Shown: positions 23,619-32,395, numbered from the stretch's first letter. The stretch is 64,000 nucleotides of DNA from Brenneria nigrifluens DSM 30175 = ATCC 13028 (GCF_005484965.1 NZ_CP034036.1:4030001-4094000); one strand, 5' to 3'. Notes: generated by a model from the sequence alone, not told the origin. Made by a program: numbers and translations.

Positions 23619-23674
23619 GACTCATAATCGATTGGTCGTTGGTTCAAACCCAACAGGGGCCACCAGAATTTCAA
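23619..23674 (+). repeat. attR: 56-bp direct repeat, ileX 3' fragment
   Basis: Identical to 9968-10023. It contains only the anticodon arm to CCA part of the tRNA, without a promoter or 5' half, so it is not a functional tRNA gene. Confidence 0.93.
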
Positions 23675-23709
23675 GGAGTTACGTCAATCGCGTGGCTCCT
23701 TTGTTTTTT
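23673..23709 (+). terminator. Displaced native ileX terminator
   Basis: AAGGAG (23673-23678)/CTCCTT (23696-23701) followed by TGTTTTTT, directly after attR. It is placed where an undisturbed tRNA gene would have its terminator, so the island insertion has separated it from ileX by 13.7 kb. Confidence 0.65.
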
Positions 23710-24412
23710 CGGGGATAGGCCGGGGATATTTTGCAGGGGTAATATAGTGTTTATCGTCTGTTTTGTGCTCACTCCATATCCTCGCCCCTTACCTTGTAAC
23801 GATAGCCGCCATTTAAATAATCCCACCTTGGGTATCGGAAAATTTCGCTTTCAATCTGTCTCTGTTACCTCGCCGCAGACCTTGCCCTGCGCGGGCTACG
23901 TCTGAGGGGCGTGACATGGCGATCGGGGTGTGGCTGGTGTGTGCGTGGTCGGCGCGCTTTACTGAACCTCTGAGCGCGTTCTATGGCAGGCGCAAAAAAG
24001 CCCGCACATGGCGGGCTTGGCTTTCCCTGATGTCATTATTATTGCTTGAAATTCACTATCATCATGACATCGGGTACGTTTATTTTATAAACGTTTATTC
24101 AGATCGATTATGGATTATTGATCGGTTGTGTCAATCGATTCGTTATCAGACCGCCATTCCTGCTATGCGGTAAAAAGTCCGCTCGCGGCGGGTTGCCGGA
24201 GAGAGTGGCGGCGTCAGTATTTACCACATCATCTTGCTTGGTGCCAGCTGGCCGACTGGAAAAAAAGCAAAAAAACCTGGATAAAACAGCGTGTGGCGCA
24301 CTGTTTTATCCAGGTTTCGCCCAGAAATAAGATAAAACCGCCGAACCTACCCACCGCGACGATAACCAGCAGCGATGAATAAATCCGGCGGTCTTAAGGG
24401 TTATGCGGTTGC
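23710..24412. other. Non-coding region between the island and spy
   Basis: About 700 bases with no supported gene. It has a hairpin AAGCCCGC (23998-24005)/GCGGGCTT (24011-24018) with a preceding A-run, which would terminate minus-strand transcripts. The long spy hairpin follows at 24273. I see no recognisable remnant of a gene. Confidence 0.6.
24273..24317 (-). terminator. Long terminator hairpin downstream of spy
   Basis: A perfect 17-bp inverted repeat, AAACCTGGATAAAACAG (24273-24289)/CTGTTTTATCCAGGTTT (24301-24317), loop of 11. On the minus strand it is followed by a T-rich tract (A-runs at 24261-24275), about 95 bases after the spy stop. Confidence 0.75.
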
Positions 24413-24898
24413 TTACTCAGCCGGCAAGGGTTTAGCGTCCGGTTTTGGCAATTGAGTCAGACGCTTTTCGAAATTGTCGTTGTACTGTTTCTTCTGCTCA
24501 GGCGTCAGAATATTATAAATCTTATTCTGGGTTTCCAGTCTGCTCAGCTGCTGCGCCTTGCGAGCGGCGTCTGCCTTATCCAACTGCGCCTGCGCCTTTG
24601 CCGCGTCAAAAGTATCGGAGGCGATCAGACTGTGGATTTCACGGCGTTCCTCCAATATGGATTTACGCGCATCGTCATGAGAAGCCCGCAAAATCTCTTT
24701 CACCTGCTGTTTCTGGGCCTCGGTCAGGTTCAGCTCTTTGAACAGCGCCTCATGGTGCGGACCGCGGGGGCCTTTTCCGTCTTTCGATATTCTTGCTTCC
24801 GGATGACCATGACCTTTGGGCGCGTCATTCGCATGAGCAATACCCGTCATTCCCAGTGCCAAGGAAGAAGCCACCAGCAGTGCTGTGAATTTACGCAT
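24413..24898 (-). CDS. spy: Periplasmic chaperone Spy
   Basis: 161 aa, the length of E. coli Spy. A Sec signal peptide (MRKFTALLVASSLALGMTGIAHA, cleaved after AHA) is followed by a His/Pro/Gly-rich segment and the LTxxQ-repeat helical domain (LNLTEAQKQQ near 56, LTPEQKKQYN near 132). ATP-independent cradle-shaped chaperone of the periplasm, induced by envelope stress through CpxR and BaeR. A candidate CpxR box lies about 100 bases upstream. It ends in a long terminator. Confidence 0.93.
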   Translation of the reverse strand: MRKFTALLVASSLALGMTGIAHANDAPKGHGHPEARISKDGKGPRGPHHEALFKELNLTEAQKQQVKEILRASHDDARKSILEERREIHSLIASDTFDAAKAQAQLDKADAARKAQQLSRLETQNKIYNILTPEQKKQYNDNFEKRLTQLPKPDAKPLPAE

Positions 24899-24992
24899 AA
24901 TTTATCCTTCTCTCAGATTAACGCATTAACGACCGTTGTCGTTCTGTCGAAAGGAAGTATAGGCCCGACTACTTCAGTTAATTAGAGCAACG

Positions 24993-25007
24993 GTAAATAT
25001 CTGCAAG
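24993..25007. promoter_or_regulatory. Candidate CpxR box upstream of spy
   Basis: GTAAA-TATCT-GCAAG matches the CpxR consensus GTAAA-N5-GTAAA in 8 of 10 positions, about 95 bases upstream of the spy start. Consistent with the known Cpx control of spy, but a single imperfect site. Confidence 0.4.
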
Positions 25008-25136
25008 GAATAACTTCATATTTCCGGAAAATGTGGAGAAGACGGGAGAAATGTGTAAGGAATCGGTAGCATTGCGTTAAACATTGCGTGAGATAGCGCA
25101 CGGCTTCACCTGTCGCGCATCCAATCCGCTGGAGGG

Positions 25137-25433
25137 TCAGGGCAGCGAGCGGACAAAATCCGCCGCGTCTTTTGCCAGCGCATCAATATGTGCGCTGATG
25201 ACTTTGACTTTCTGCAGCAGCGGATTGCGCGCCGGCGAGCTATCCATGGCGTTCAGCTTGGCGACAAGCTGCTCAATTTGCTCGCCAAGCTGCGCTTCCC
25301 GCTGTCTGGACTGCGCCAGCAACTGCTCCAACTGCTGATAATCACGCCGCCAGATCTGCTGTTGTCGCCGAACGCTGTGCTCCAGTTCCTGAAACGCCCC
25401 GTCCAGCCGTGTCTGCAACTCTTCAACCCACAT
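25137..25433 (-). CDS. Hypothetical coiled-coil protein, 98 aa
   Basis: A Gln/Glu/Leu-rich helical protein (MWVEELQTRLDGAFQELEHSVRRQQQ.. to ..AKDAADFVRSLP) with heptads over most of residues 5-70. No signal peptide or membrane segment, so cytoplasmic. GAATCTCT lies before the ATG on the minus strand, which is a weak ribosome site. I do not recognise the family. The high GC, codon pattern and isolated position between spy and fadH suggest a genuine core gene of this lineage, but I cannot exclude a chance ORF. Confidence 0.55.
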   Translation of the reverse strand: MWVEELQTRLDGAFQELEHSVRRQQQIWRRDYQQLEQLLAQSRQREAQLGEQIEQLVAKLNAMDSSPARNPLLQKVKVISAHIDALAKDAADFVRSLP

Positions 25434-25668
25434 AGAGATTCCTTCGCCTGCTAATCCAGCGAATTATAATGGCACACCGGCCCGACAACAAACAATCCGG
25501 CCGCTTATTAATGCAACGCTGCGTTTTCCCCTGCCAATGACAATGATATTAGTCACAATAAATAAACATAAATTTCACAATTTAGCCAAATACAGCTAGC
25601 TTTATGGCAAGAACTCATCAGACCAGTTGTGCCCTTTTATCCGCTGCGCCTGTATGCCGGAGATTGCA

Positions 25669-27672
25669 ATGGCTGCCTACCCTAATCTGTTTTCGCCGCT
25701 CGATCTGGGATTCACCACGCTAAAGAACCGGGTCGTTATGGGTTCGATGCATACCGGTCTGGAGGAGCATCCCGACGGTACGCAAAGGCTGTCGGCCTTC
25801 TACCGCGAACGGGCGCTGGGCGGCGTGGGCCTGATTGTCACCGGCGGTATCGCGCCCAACCCCAAAGGCGCGGTGGTAAAAGGCGGGGCGTCGCTGCACG
25901 ATGCGTCGCAGCTTGCCCACCACCGGGCGCTGACGCAGGCGGTTCACGCGGCGGGAGGAAAGATCGCCCTGCAAATTCTCCATGCCGGTCGCTACAGCTA
26001 CCAGCCGCAGCCGCTGGCGCCTTCCGCGCTTCAGGCGCCCATCAGTCCGTTTGTGCCACTGGCCATGAACCGGCAAGAGATTGAGCGGACCATCGCTGAT
26101 TTTGCCCGTTGCGCCGCGCTGGCCCGGCGGGCGGGCTACGACGGCGTGGAAATTATGGGTTCGGAAGGCTACCTGATTAACCAGTTTCTGGTCGCCCGCA
26201 CCAACCGGCGTGACGACGAATGGGGCGGCGATTTTCAACGCCGCAGCCGTTTTGCACTGGAGATCGTCCGGGCGGTGCGTCGGATAACCGGCCCCGCGTT
26301 TATCATCATCTATCGTTTGTCGATGCTCGATCTAGTCGCCGACGGATCAAGCTGGCAGGAGATTGAGCAGTTGGCGCAGGCCGTGGAAAGCGCTGGCGCC
26401 AACCTGATCAATACCGGCATCGGCTGGCATGAAGCCCGCATCCCCACCGTAGCCACCCTGGTGCCGCGCGGCGCCTTTGGCTGGGTAACCCAACGGCTGA
26501 TGGGAAAAGTCGGCATTCCGTTAATTGCCGCCAATCGCATCAACGATCCCGCCGTGGCGGAACAGCTACTCGCCGCCGGCTGCGCCGATATGATTTCGAT
26601 GGCGCGCCCCTTTCTGGCCGATGCGGAGCTGGTGAACAAGGCCGCGGCAGGCCACGCTGATGAAATCAACACCTGCATTGGCTGTAACCAGGCCTGTCTG
26701 GATCGGATCTTTATCGGCGAGCTGACCTCTTGTCTGGTAAACCCGCGCGCCTGTCACGAAACCGTTTTGCCGCTGACGCCGGCGCAAGTCGCGAAACGGC
26801 TAGCCGTGGTGGGCGCCGGCCCGGCCGGTATGGCGTTTGCGGTGAACGCCGCCGGGCGCGGCCACCGGGTCACGCTGTTTGAATCCGCCGCGCACATCGG
26901 CGGGCAGTTCGATCTGGCGCGACAAATCCCCGGCAAAGACGAATTTAACCAGACTCTGCGTTATTACCGCCGCCAACTGGCGTTAAATAAGGTGACGCTA
27001 AGGCTGGGAGTACGCGCCGGCGTGGACGACCTGGCCGATTTCGACGAGGTGATCCTGGCCAGCGGCATCATGCCGCGCATACCGGCGATTGATGGGATCG
27101 ATCACCCCATGACGTTAAGCTATCTGGACGTGCTGCGTGATAAAAAACCGGTCGGGCGGCGGGTGGCCATTATCGGCGCCGGCGGCATCGGTTTCGATAC
27201 CGCCCACTATCTCAGCCAGCCGCCACAGGCCGACTTTTATGCCGAATGGGGCATCGACCGCCGGCTGCGCCATAGAGGCGGCCTGCTGGGCAACCACGCT
27301 CATACGCTTCCCCAACGCCGGGAGATAACCTTATTGCAGCGTAAAGCAGGAAAACCCGGCGCCAATCTGGGTAAAACCACCGGCTGGATCCATCGAACCA
27401 GTTTACTGCGCCACGGGGTGACTATGCTGGAGAGCGTGCGCTATCAACGCATTGATGATGATGGATTGCACATTGTGCATCAGGGGCAAGCGCGCTGCCT
27501 GCCGGTGGATAACGTCATCATCTGCGCCGGCCAGGAGCCGTGCCGCGAGCTTTACCTACCGCTGCAAGCGGCCGGGCGGCGGGTGCATCTGATTGGCGGC
27601 GCCGACGTCGCCCTGGAGCTGGATGCGCGCCGGGCGATAGAACAAGCCACCCGGCTGGCATTAGGCATCTGA
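25669..27672 (+). CDS. fadH: NADPH-dependent 2,4-dienoyl-CoA reductase
   Basis: 667 aa (E. coli 672). Reduces 2,4-dienoyl-CoA from polyunsaturated fatty acids so that beta-oxidation can continue. N-terminal FMN TIM barrel (LDLGFTTLKNRVVMGSMHTGLEE; GYDGVEIMGSEGYLINQFLV..N.R.DEWGG), 4Fe-4S cysteines (CIGCNQAC..., CLVNPRAC around 338-365), then an FAD-binding Rossmann (VVGAGPAGMAFAVNAA) and an NADPH-binding one (AIIGAGGIGFDTAHYL). The start at 25669 has GGAG 8 bases upstream and fits the family N-terminus. Convergent with rlmG. Confidence 0.95.
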   Translation: MAAYPNLFSPLDLGFTTLKNRVVMGSMHTGLEEHPDGTQRLSAFYRERALGGVGLIVTGGIAPNPKGAVVKGGASLHDASQLAHHRALTQAVHAAGGKIALQILHAGRYSYQPQPLAPSALQAPISPFVPLAMNRQEIERTIADFARCAALARRAGYDGVEIMGSEGYLINQFLVARTNRRDDEWGGDFQRRSRFALEIVRAVRRITGPAFIIIYRLSMLDLVADGSSWQEIEQLAQAVESAGANLINTGIGWHEARIPTVATLVPRGAFGWVTQRLMGKVGIPLIAANRINDPAVAEQLLAAGCADMISMARPFLADAELVNKAAAGHADEINTCIGCNQACLDRIFIGELTSCLVNPRACHETVLPLTPAQVAKRLAVVGAGPAGMAFAVNAAGRGHRVTLFESAAHIGGQFDLARQIPGKDEFNQTLRYYRRQLALNKVTLRLGVRAGVDDLADFDEVILASGIMPRIPAIDGIDHPMTLSYLDVLRDKKPVGRRVAIIGAGGIGFDTAHYLSQPPQADFYAEWGIDRRLRHRGGLLGNHAHTLPQRREITLLQRKAGKPGANLGKTTGWIHRTSLLRHGVTMLESVRYQRIDDDGLHIVHQGQARCLPVDNVIICAGQEPCRELYLPLQAAGRRVHLIGGADVALELDARRAIEQATRLALGI

Positions 27673-27679
27673 CCCCGGT

Positions 27680-28819
27680 TTACTTTGCCGCCGCCCTTTT
27701 CACCGCCCGCAGCACCACAAACTTGGCGTTGCCGGCGATCAGCTCCGCGTTGCCAAACAGACGTTTAAGCTTGTGGAAGTAATCCAGATGGCGGTTGCCG
27801 ACGATACGCAACTCGCCGCCGACCTGAAGGCAGCGGCGGGAATCAAGAAACATTTGCCAGGCGATATTATCGGTAACGGCCTGCTGCTGATGGAACGGAG
27901 GGTTACACAATACCGCCTGCAAGCTGTCGCGCGCCACGCCGGACAGTCCGTGATTAACGGCAAAACCACAGCGCTCCCGATCCTGCGGGCAATTAATCGC
28001 AACGTTCATCCGGCTGGAAGCTATCGCCATATAGGATTCATCAAAGAAGCTGACGAAAGCATCCGGGTTGGCGGATAACGCCGCCAGCCCGATAACGCCG
28101 TTGCCGCAGCCTAAATCGACGATTTTACCGTCCAGTTGCCGAGGCAAATGCTGCATAAAGAAACGAGCGCCGATATCCAGCCCGCCGCGCGAAAAAACAT
28201 TGGCGTGGTTGTGAATGCGATACCCGAAATCTTCCAGATCCCATTCAGTGGTTAGTGGCTGCTCACTCACCTTTAAATCTGCAACCTCACAGTGGATCAG
28301 ACGCGCTTTTTTCCAGGCCAGCGAGGTTTTCGTCGGCCCCAGAATGCGCTCGAACAGCTGTAGCGTCGACGTATGGATGTCCCGGGCTTTGGCGCCGGCG
28401 ATAATGCGGGTTTGCGGCGTCGCCACCTTGCGCAGCATACGCAGCTGATACTCCAACAGCGCCATGGTTTTCGGAATTTTTATCACCGCCAATGCAGGCG
28501 CCGCGGGCAAATCCGCCAGGCTGTCCAGCAGTTCCACCGACTCCGGAGCAAAACCGTTCAGCGCCAGATTATGCCGCGTCGCCAGTTGGCTCATATACGA
28601 ATCGCTGATGCTGACCGGCGACTGAACCTGCAACCCGCAGGCCAACGCCCCGAAAGCGTCATTAAAAATCAGGCGGGGACCGGGCGCCGTTTCCGCGGAT
28701 GAAAGCTCCCGCAGCAGAAACTCATCCGCCGCCTCCCACGCCTGCAGCGCCGTGTTATCGGCTACCGGAGGATAACGCACCAGCGTCAGATTACGCGTTT
28801 CCAGTTCGAGTTGGCTCAT
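27680..28819 (-). CDS. rlmG: 23S rRNA (guanine-1835-N2)-methyltransferase
   Basis: 379 aa (E. coli 378). Methylates G1835 of 23S rRNA. N-terminal non-catalytic duplicated domain (LQAWEAADEFLL..NDAFGALACGL) and C-terminal Rossmann methyltransferase with the SAM motif DLGCGNGVIG and the catalytic NPPFHQQ. Start at 28819 preceded by AGGAGGGAGA; a longer open frame upstream is non-coding. Convergent with fadH, stops 7 bases apart, as in E. coli. Confidence 0.96.
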   Translation of the reverse strand: MSQLELETRNLTLVRYPPVADNTALQAWEAADEFLLRELSSAETAPGPRLIFNDAFGALACGLQVQSPVSISDSYMSQLATRHNLALNGFAPESVELLDSLADLPAAPALAVIKIPKTMALLEYQLRMLRKVATPQTRIIAGAKARDIHTSTLQLFERILGPTKTSLAWKKARLIHCEVADLKVSEQPLTTEWDLEDFGYRIHNHANVFSRGGLDIGARFFMQHLPRQLDGKIVDLGCGNGVIGLAALSANPDAFVSFFDESYMAIASSRMNVAINCPQDRERCGFAVNHGLSGVARDSLQAVLCNPPFHQQQAVTDNIAWQMFLDSRRCLQVGGELRIVGNRHLDYFHKLKRLFGNAELIAGNAKFVVLRAVKRAAAK

Positions 28820-29041
28820 TCTCCCTCCTGAATCACAAAATTTGCGCTGTTTATCCCTTAAAATCACGCGCCAGTAAATGCTTTTCTCAGACGGACAGGC
28901 AATCGGCCTCGTTATCCATCCCTTAACAGTAACTAATCCGCGCGCTTTCCCGCGCGTCCGGGCAGGGCGAAACGCCGTCTCCGCTATCATGACGATATTT
29001 ATTTGACCGGGATCAACTTTTCACCTATCTTTTGTGGCAGC

Positions 29042-29251
29042 AAAGGGGAGTAACTTTTCCGCCGGTCAATCGTCATTACGGTGCCATACCCGCCAGATTC
29101 AAGAGGTTGGGAAAATGCATCCGGTTACCGGGCAACCTTAAGCAGATTACCGCATTAACGTTGTAAGTGAGACCTTGCCGGGAGGCGAGGTGCATTTGCA
29201 GCTATAATGATTAGCGGCCAGCGTCTTCCGACGTTGGCCGTTTTAGTTTTT
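29042..29251 (+). promoter_or_regulatory. yybP-ykoY manganese riboswitch of alx
   Basis: The leader has the family's marks: AAAGGGGAGTAAC near the 5' end (29042-29054) and, before the terminator, GTAAGTGAGACCTTGCCGGG..GGCGAGGTGCAT (29163-29194). It is followed by a terminator hairpin just before alx. In E. coli the alx leader is a pH- and Mn-responsive yybP-ykoY riboswitch. The exact 5' end of the RNA is not determined here. Confidence 0.85.
29215..29251 (+). terminator. Expression-platform terminator of the alx riboswitch
   Basis: CGGCCAGCGTC (29215-29225)/GACGTTGGCCG (29230-29240), loop TTCC, then TTTTAGTTTTT, 18 bases before the alx ATG. Likely the regulated hairpin. Confidence 0.8.
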
Positions 29252-29268
29252 ATTCAAAGGAAATTGCT

Positions 29269-30222
29269 ATGCATACCATTGGCACGCCGTGGCTATGGGG
29301 CAGCTTTGCTGCCATTGTTATCATCATGCTGGCCGTCGACCTGCTCTATCAAGGGCGCAAAGGTTCGACGGTGATGACCTTTAAACAAGCCGCCGTATGG
29401 TCGGTTGTCTGGGTGACGCTATCCCTGCTGTTCAACGCCGGTTTCTGGTGGTATCTGGACGGCACCCTGGGGCGTGAAGTCGCCAATACGCAGGCGCTGG
29501 CCTTCCTGACCGGTTATCTGATCGAAAAAGCCCTCGCCGTCGATAACGTGTTCGTCTGGCTGATGCTGTTCAGCTATTTCTCGGTGCCGCCGCAATATCA
29601 GCGCCGGGTGCTGATTTACGGCGTACTAGGCGCCATCGTTCTGCGCACGCTGATGGTGTTTGGCGGCAGTTGGCTGGTGACCCAGTTCCAATGGCTGCTG
29701 TACGTATTCGGCGCGTTTCTGCTGTTTACCGGCATCAAAATGGCGCTGGCGAAAGAGGATGACGGCGCCATCGGCGATAAGCCGCTGGTGCGCTGGCTGC
29801 GCGGACATCTGCGCATGACCGACAACATTGAAAACGACAAATTCTTTGTTCGTCGCAGCGGCGTACTCTATGCAACGCCGCTGTTTCTGGTGCTGATACT
29901 GGTGGAAATCAGCGACGTCATTTTCGCCGTCGACAGCATCCCGGCCATCTTCGCCGTGACGACCGATCCCTTTATCGTCCTGACGTCCAACCTGTTCGCC
30001 ATTTTGGGTCTGCGCGCCATGTACTTCCTGCTGGCGGGCGTGGCGGAACGTTTCTCCCTGCTGAAATACGGTCTGGCCGTCATCCTGATTTTCATCGGTA
30101 TCAAGATGCTGCTGATTGACCTGTTCCATATTCCCATCGCCATTTCGCTGGGCGTCGTTGCCGGAATTCTGGCCGTCACCCTGCTGGTCAACATCTGGGT
30201 CAACCGCCGCGCGGGGCGGTAA
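29269..30222 (+). CDS. alx: TerC-family membrane protein Alx
   Basis: 317 aa (E. coli 321), a TerC-type integral membrane protein with about nine transmembrane helices. It has the conserved acidic motifs AFLTGYLIEKALAVDNVFVW (residues 78-97) and ISDVIFAVDSIPAIFAVT in the second half, which form the ion site. Alx in E. coli responds to alkali and is linked to manganese export. AAAGGAAATTGCT precedes the ATG; controlled by the Mn riboswitch directly upstream. First of the alx-sstT-ygjV cluster. Confidence 0.95.
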   Translation: MHTIGTPWLWGSFAAIVIIMLAVDLLYQGRKGSTVMTFKQAAVWSVVWVTLSLLFNAGFWWYLDGTLGREVANTQALAFLTGYLIEKALAVDNVFVWLMLFSYFSVPPQYQRRVLIYGVLGAIVLRTLMVFGGSWLVTQFQWLLYVFGAFLLFTGIKMALAKEDDGAIGDKPLVRWLRGHLRMTDNIENDKFFVRRSGVLYATPLFLVLILVEISDVIFAVDSIPAIFAVTTDPFIVLTSNLFAILGLRAMYFLLAGVAERFSLLKYGLAVILIFIGIKMLLIDLFHIPIAISLGVVAGILAVTLLVNIWVNRRAGR

Positions 30223-30241
30223 CCGCGCCGCTTTTCCGCTC

Positions 30242-30309
30242 TTGCCGTACGGCGTTTATGCCGTACGGCAATCCTCCCCCCGCCGATAAAAAAACGCCGG
30301 GAGCGTTTT
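30242..30309. terminator. Two hairpins downstream of alx
   Basis: A perfect 12-bp inverted repeat TTGCCGTACGGC (30242-30253)/GCCGTACGGCAA (30260-30271), and AAAACGC (30291-30297)/GCGTTTT (30303-30309) with an A-run before and a T-run after. The second is a bidirectional terminator; the first may be a repeat unit or stabilising hairpin. The remaining stretch to 30544 holds no gene. Confidence 0.65.
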
Positions 30310-30544
30310 TCAACGTCGTTTGCGACGGCCCGCTAGGGTGGCGGGCAGGACGCCCGCCATAAAAAACCCCGCCCCATAGCAGAAAAAGTGCCGCCGCCTC
30401 TTCTCCTGGTATAATTTTCTCATATACTGACACGCGCAAACATATTTCGTTACGGAATAGAAAGAAATCCGGCGTCCTGCCCGCCAGAGGTTTCGCATCT
30501 GTAAAACACAATCACTCAACGGAAACGGCCGCGCCGTCAATACT

Positions 30545-31792
30545 ATGGAAAATCAACAGTCACGTTTTTTGCAGTACATTACTCGCGGTAGTCTGGTTCA
30601 ACAGATACTACTGGGGCTGGTTGCCGGGATTATTCTGGCGTCGGTGTCGACCAAAGCCGCGATTGCCGCCGGTTTGCTGGGCACATTGTTCGTCGGCGCC
30701 CTCAAGGCCGTGGCGCCGGTGCTGGTTCTGGTGCTGGTCATGGCCTCCATCGCCAGTCATCAGCAGGGGCAGAAAACCAACATTCGTCCGGTGCTGATGC
30801 TTTATATGATCGGCACGTTCTCGGCGGCGCTGATCGCCGTGGTGCTGAGCACCCTCTTTCCTTCCACGCTGGCGCTCAGCGCGCAGGCGGAAGACATTAC
30901 GCCGCCCTCAGGTATTGTGGAAGTGCTGGAGGGGCTATTGATGAGTATCATCGCCAACCCGATCCATGCGCTGCTGAACGCCAACTATATCGGTATTCTG
31001 GTGTGGGCCGTCGGATTGGGGATAGCGTTCCGCCATTCCGCTGCTAGCACCAAAACCCTGATTACCGATGCGTCCGATGCGGTCACCTTTATTGTGCGCG
31101 TGGTGATCCGCTTCGCGCCCCTGGGGATTTTTGGTCTGGTTGCCGCCACGCTGGCCGAAACCGGTTTTGGCGCACTGTGGGGCTATGCCCATCTGCTGAT
31201 GGTGCTGATCGGCGGGATGCTGCTGGTGGCGCTGGGCGTCAATCCCCTGATCGTCTACTGGAAGACGCGCCGCAATCCTTATCCGCTGGTATTGCGCTGC
31301 CTGCGTGAAAGCGGCGTAACCGCCTTTTTCACCCGTAGCTCCGCCGCCAATATTCCGGTGAACATGGAACTGTGCCGTAAACTGAATCTGGATGAAGACA
31401 CCTATTCCGTCGCCATTCCGCTGGGCGCCACCATCAATATGGCGGGCGCGGCCATTACCATCACCGTGCTGACCATGGCGGCGGCCAATACGCTGGGCAT
31501 CCATGTCGATCTGCCCACCGCGCTGCTGCTCAGCGTGGTGGCGTCGCTCTGCGCCTGCGGCGCGTCCGGCGTCGCCGGCGGTTCGCTGCTGCTGATCCCG
31601 CTGGCGTGCAGCATGTTCGGCATCTCAAACGACATCGCCATGCAGGTGGTGGCCGTCGGCTTTATCATCGGCGTATTGCAGGACTCCGCGGAAACCGCGG
31701 TCAACTCCTCAACGGACGTGATTTTTATCGCCGCGGTTTGCCAGGCGGAAGACGACAAGCTGGCGAAACAGGAACGGCTGAATATGCTGTAA
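30545..31792 (+). CDS. sstT: Serine/threonine:sodium symporter
   Basis: 415 aa (E. coli 414). Dicarboxylate/amino-acid:cation symporter family, imports L-serine and L-threonine with Na+. About eight membrane helices with two re-entrant hairpins: ITRSSAANIPVNM (HP1, about 258-272) and ACGASGVAGGSLLLIPLA (HP2), and the NMAGAAITI motif of TM7. ATG at 30545 after CAATACT; ribosome site is weak. Followed by a near-perfect hairpin. Confidence 0.95.
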   Translation: MENQQSRFLQYITRGSLVQQILLGLVAGIILASVSTKAAIAAGLLGTLFVGALKAVAPVLVLVLVMASIASHQQGQKTNIRPVLMLYMIGTFSAALIAVVLSTLFPSTLALSAQAEDITPPSGIVEVLEGLLMSIIANPIHALLNANYIGILVWAVGLGIAFRHSAASTKTLITDASDAVTFIVRVVIRFAPLGIFGLVAATLAETGFGALWGYAHLLMVLIGGMLLVALGVNPLIVYWKTRRNPYPLVLRCLRESGVTAFFTRSSAANIPVNMELCRKLNLDEDTYSVAIPLGATINMAGAAITITVLTMAAANTLGIHVDLPTALLLSVVASLCACGASGVAGGSLLLIPLACSMFGISNDIAMQVVAVGFIIGVLQDSAETAVNSSTDVIFIAAVCQAEDDKLAKQERLNML

Positions 31793-31801
31793 CCCGGCGT
31801 T

Positions 31802-31839
31802 ATCCCTGTTATCCCCGCCAAGGCGGGAATAACAGGGAT
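31802..31839. terminator. Hairpin between sstT and ygjV
   Basis: ATCCCTGTTATCCCCGCC (31802-31819)/GGCGGGAATAACAGGGAT (31822-31839), one mismatch in 18. It lies between the convergent sstT and ygjV stops and can terminate both. It has the look of a dispersed GC-rich palindromic unit common in these genomes; T-runs are absent. Confidence 0.6.
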
Positions 31840-31852
31840 CGACCACATGGTG

Positions 31853-32395
31853 TTATGCCTTGCCCGCCTTTTTCTTCTCCACCTTAAACGGATCGATCCC
31901 GCGTTTCTGCATCCGCCGGAAACGGATGATGTTAAAACCATTCATCAGCAGGAAACTGCCTTCAATCAGCGAGCCGCCAATCGACCCCAGCCAGATATTA
32001 TGCGTTACCCAGCAGGCGGTAGAGCACCACATTACACTGCGTGTGGTTAAACCGGACGTCCGAAACAGCGCCCAGGTGCTGGCGACCGTTCCCACTATCG
32101 GCAGCAGTTCCACCATATGCCGTATACCGGGCAGGCCGAGCGCCAGCGTCAAAGCAATAAACACGAACATCACGGCGATATTATGCGTTTTAATCGATAT
32201 CAGCGTACGGGCGGAATTCAGCATCGCACTGCTCCCCGCCGCATTCGCGCCCATCATAAAAAAGTGACAGCCGATAACCAGGGTGTAAACCGAGAGCTGT
32301 AGCTTAAATTTACGCTCGTCGCGATTAAAAAACAGAGTAATACCGACCAGAAAAGCCAATACCCCCACCGACTGGGCAAACCAGTAATACGCCAT
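31853..32395 (-). CDS. ygjV: Inner membrane protein YgjV
   Basis: 180 aa (E. coli 183). Six predicted membrane helices from MAYYWFAQSVGVLAFLVGITLFF through HFFMMGANAAG, ELLPIVGTVASTWALF, TACWVTHNIWLGSIGGSLIEG, with a short cytoplasmic tail RMQKRGIDPFKVEKK. Start at 32395 has AGGGA before it. Function is unknown even in E. coli. Order sstT-ygjV-uxaA is as in E. coli. Confidence 0.92.
   Translation of the reverse strand: MAYYWFAQSVGVLAFLVGITLFFNRDERKFKLQLSVYTLVIGCHFFMMGANAAGSSAMLNSARTLISIKTHNIAVMFVFIALTLALGLPGIRHMVELLPIVGTVASTWALFRTSGLTTRSVMWCSTACWVTHNIWLGSIGGSLIEGSFLLMNGFNIIRFRRMQKRGIDPFKVEKKKAGKA

Larger units (their letters stand above)
9968..23674. mobile_element. Genomic island in ileX carrying a Wadjet-type defence cassette
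   Basis: 13.7 kb bounded by 56-bp perfect repeats. Contents left to right: a small membrane peptide, a decayed DUF3892 gene, IS256 and IS110 remnants, jetDCBA, a WYL regulator, a 101-aa ORF, a 52-aa ORF, fic, and an inactivated P4-type integrase. The integrase lies beside the tRNA fragment at the right end, not beside the intact tRNA. The mutated integrase and absence of conjugation or phage structural genes indicate a fixed, residual island. Confidence 0.9.

Noticed and set aside
23619..23674. A second tRNA-Ile gene at the right end of the island
   Set aside because: Only the 3' half of the cloverleaf is present; no acceptor 5' strand, D-arm or promoter.
23916..24173. 85-codon ORF between the island and spy
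   Set aside because: No ribosome site, contains a terminator hairpin within it, and no family resemblance.
31802..31839. Similarity to a homing-endonuclease (I-SceI) site in ATCCCTGTTATCCC
   Set aside because: Only part of the 18-bp site matches, and the sequence is explained as one arm of an 18-bp hairpin.
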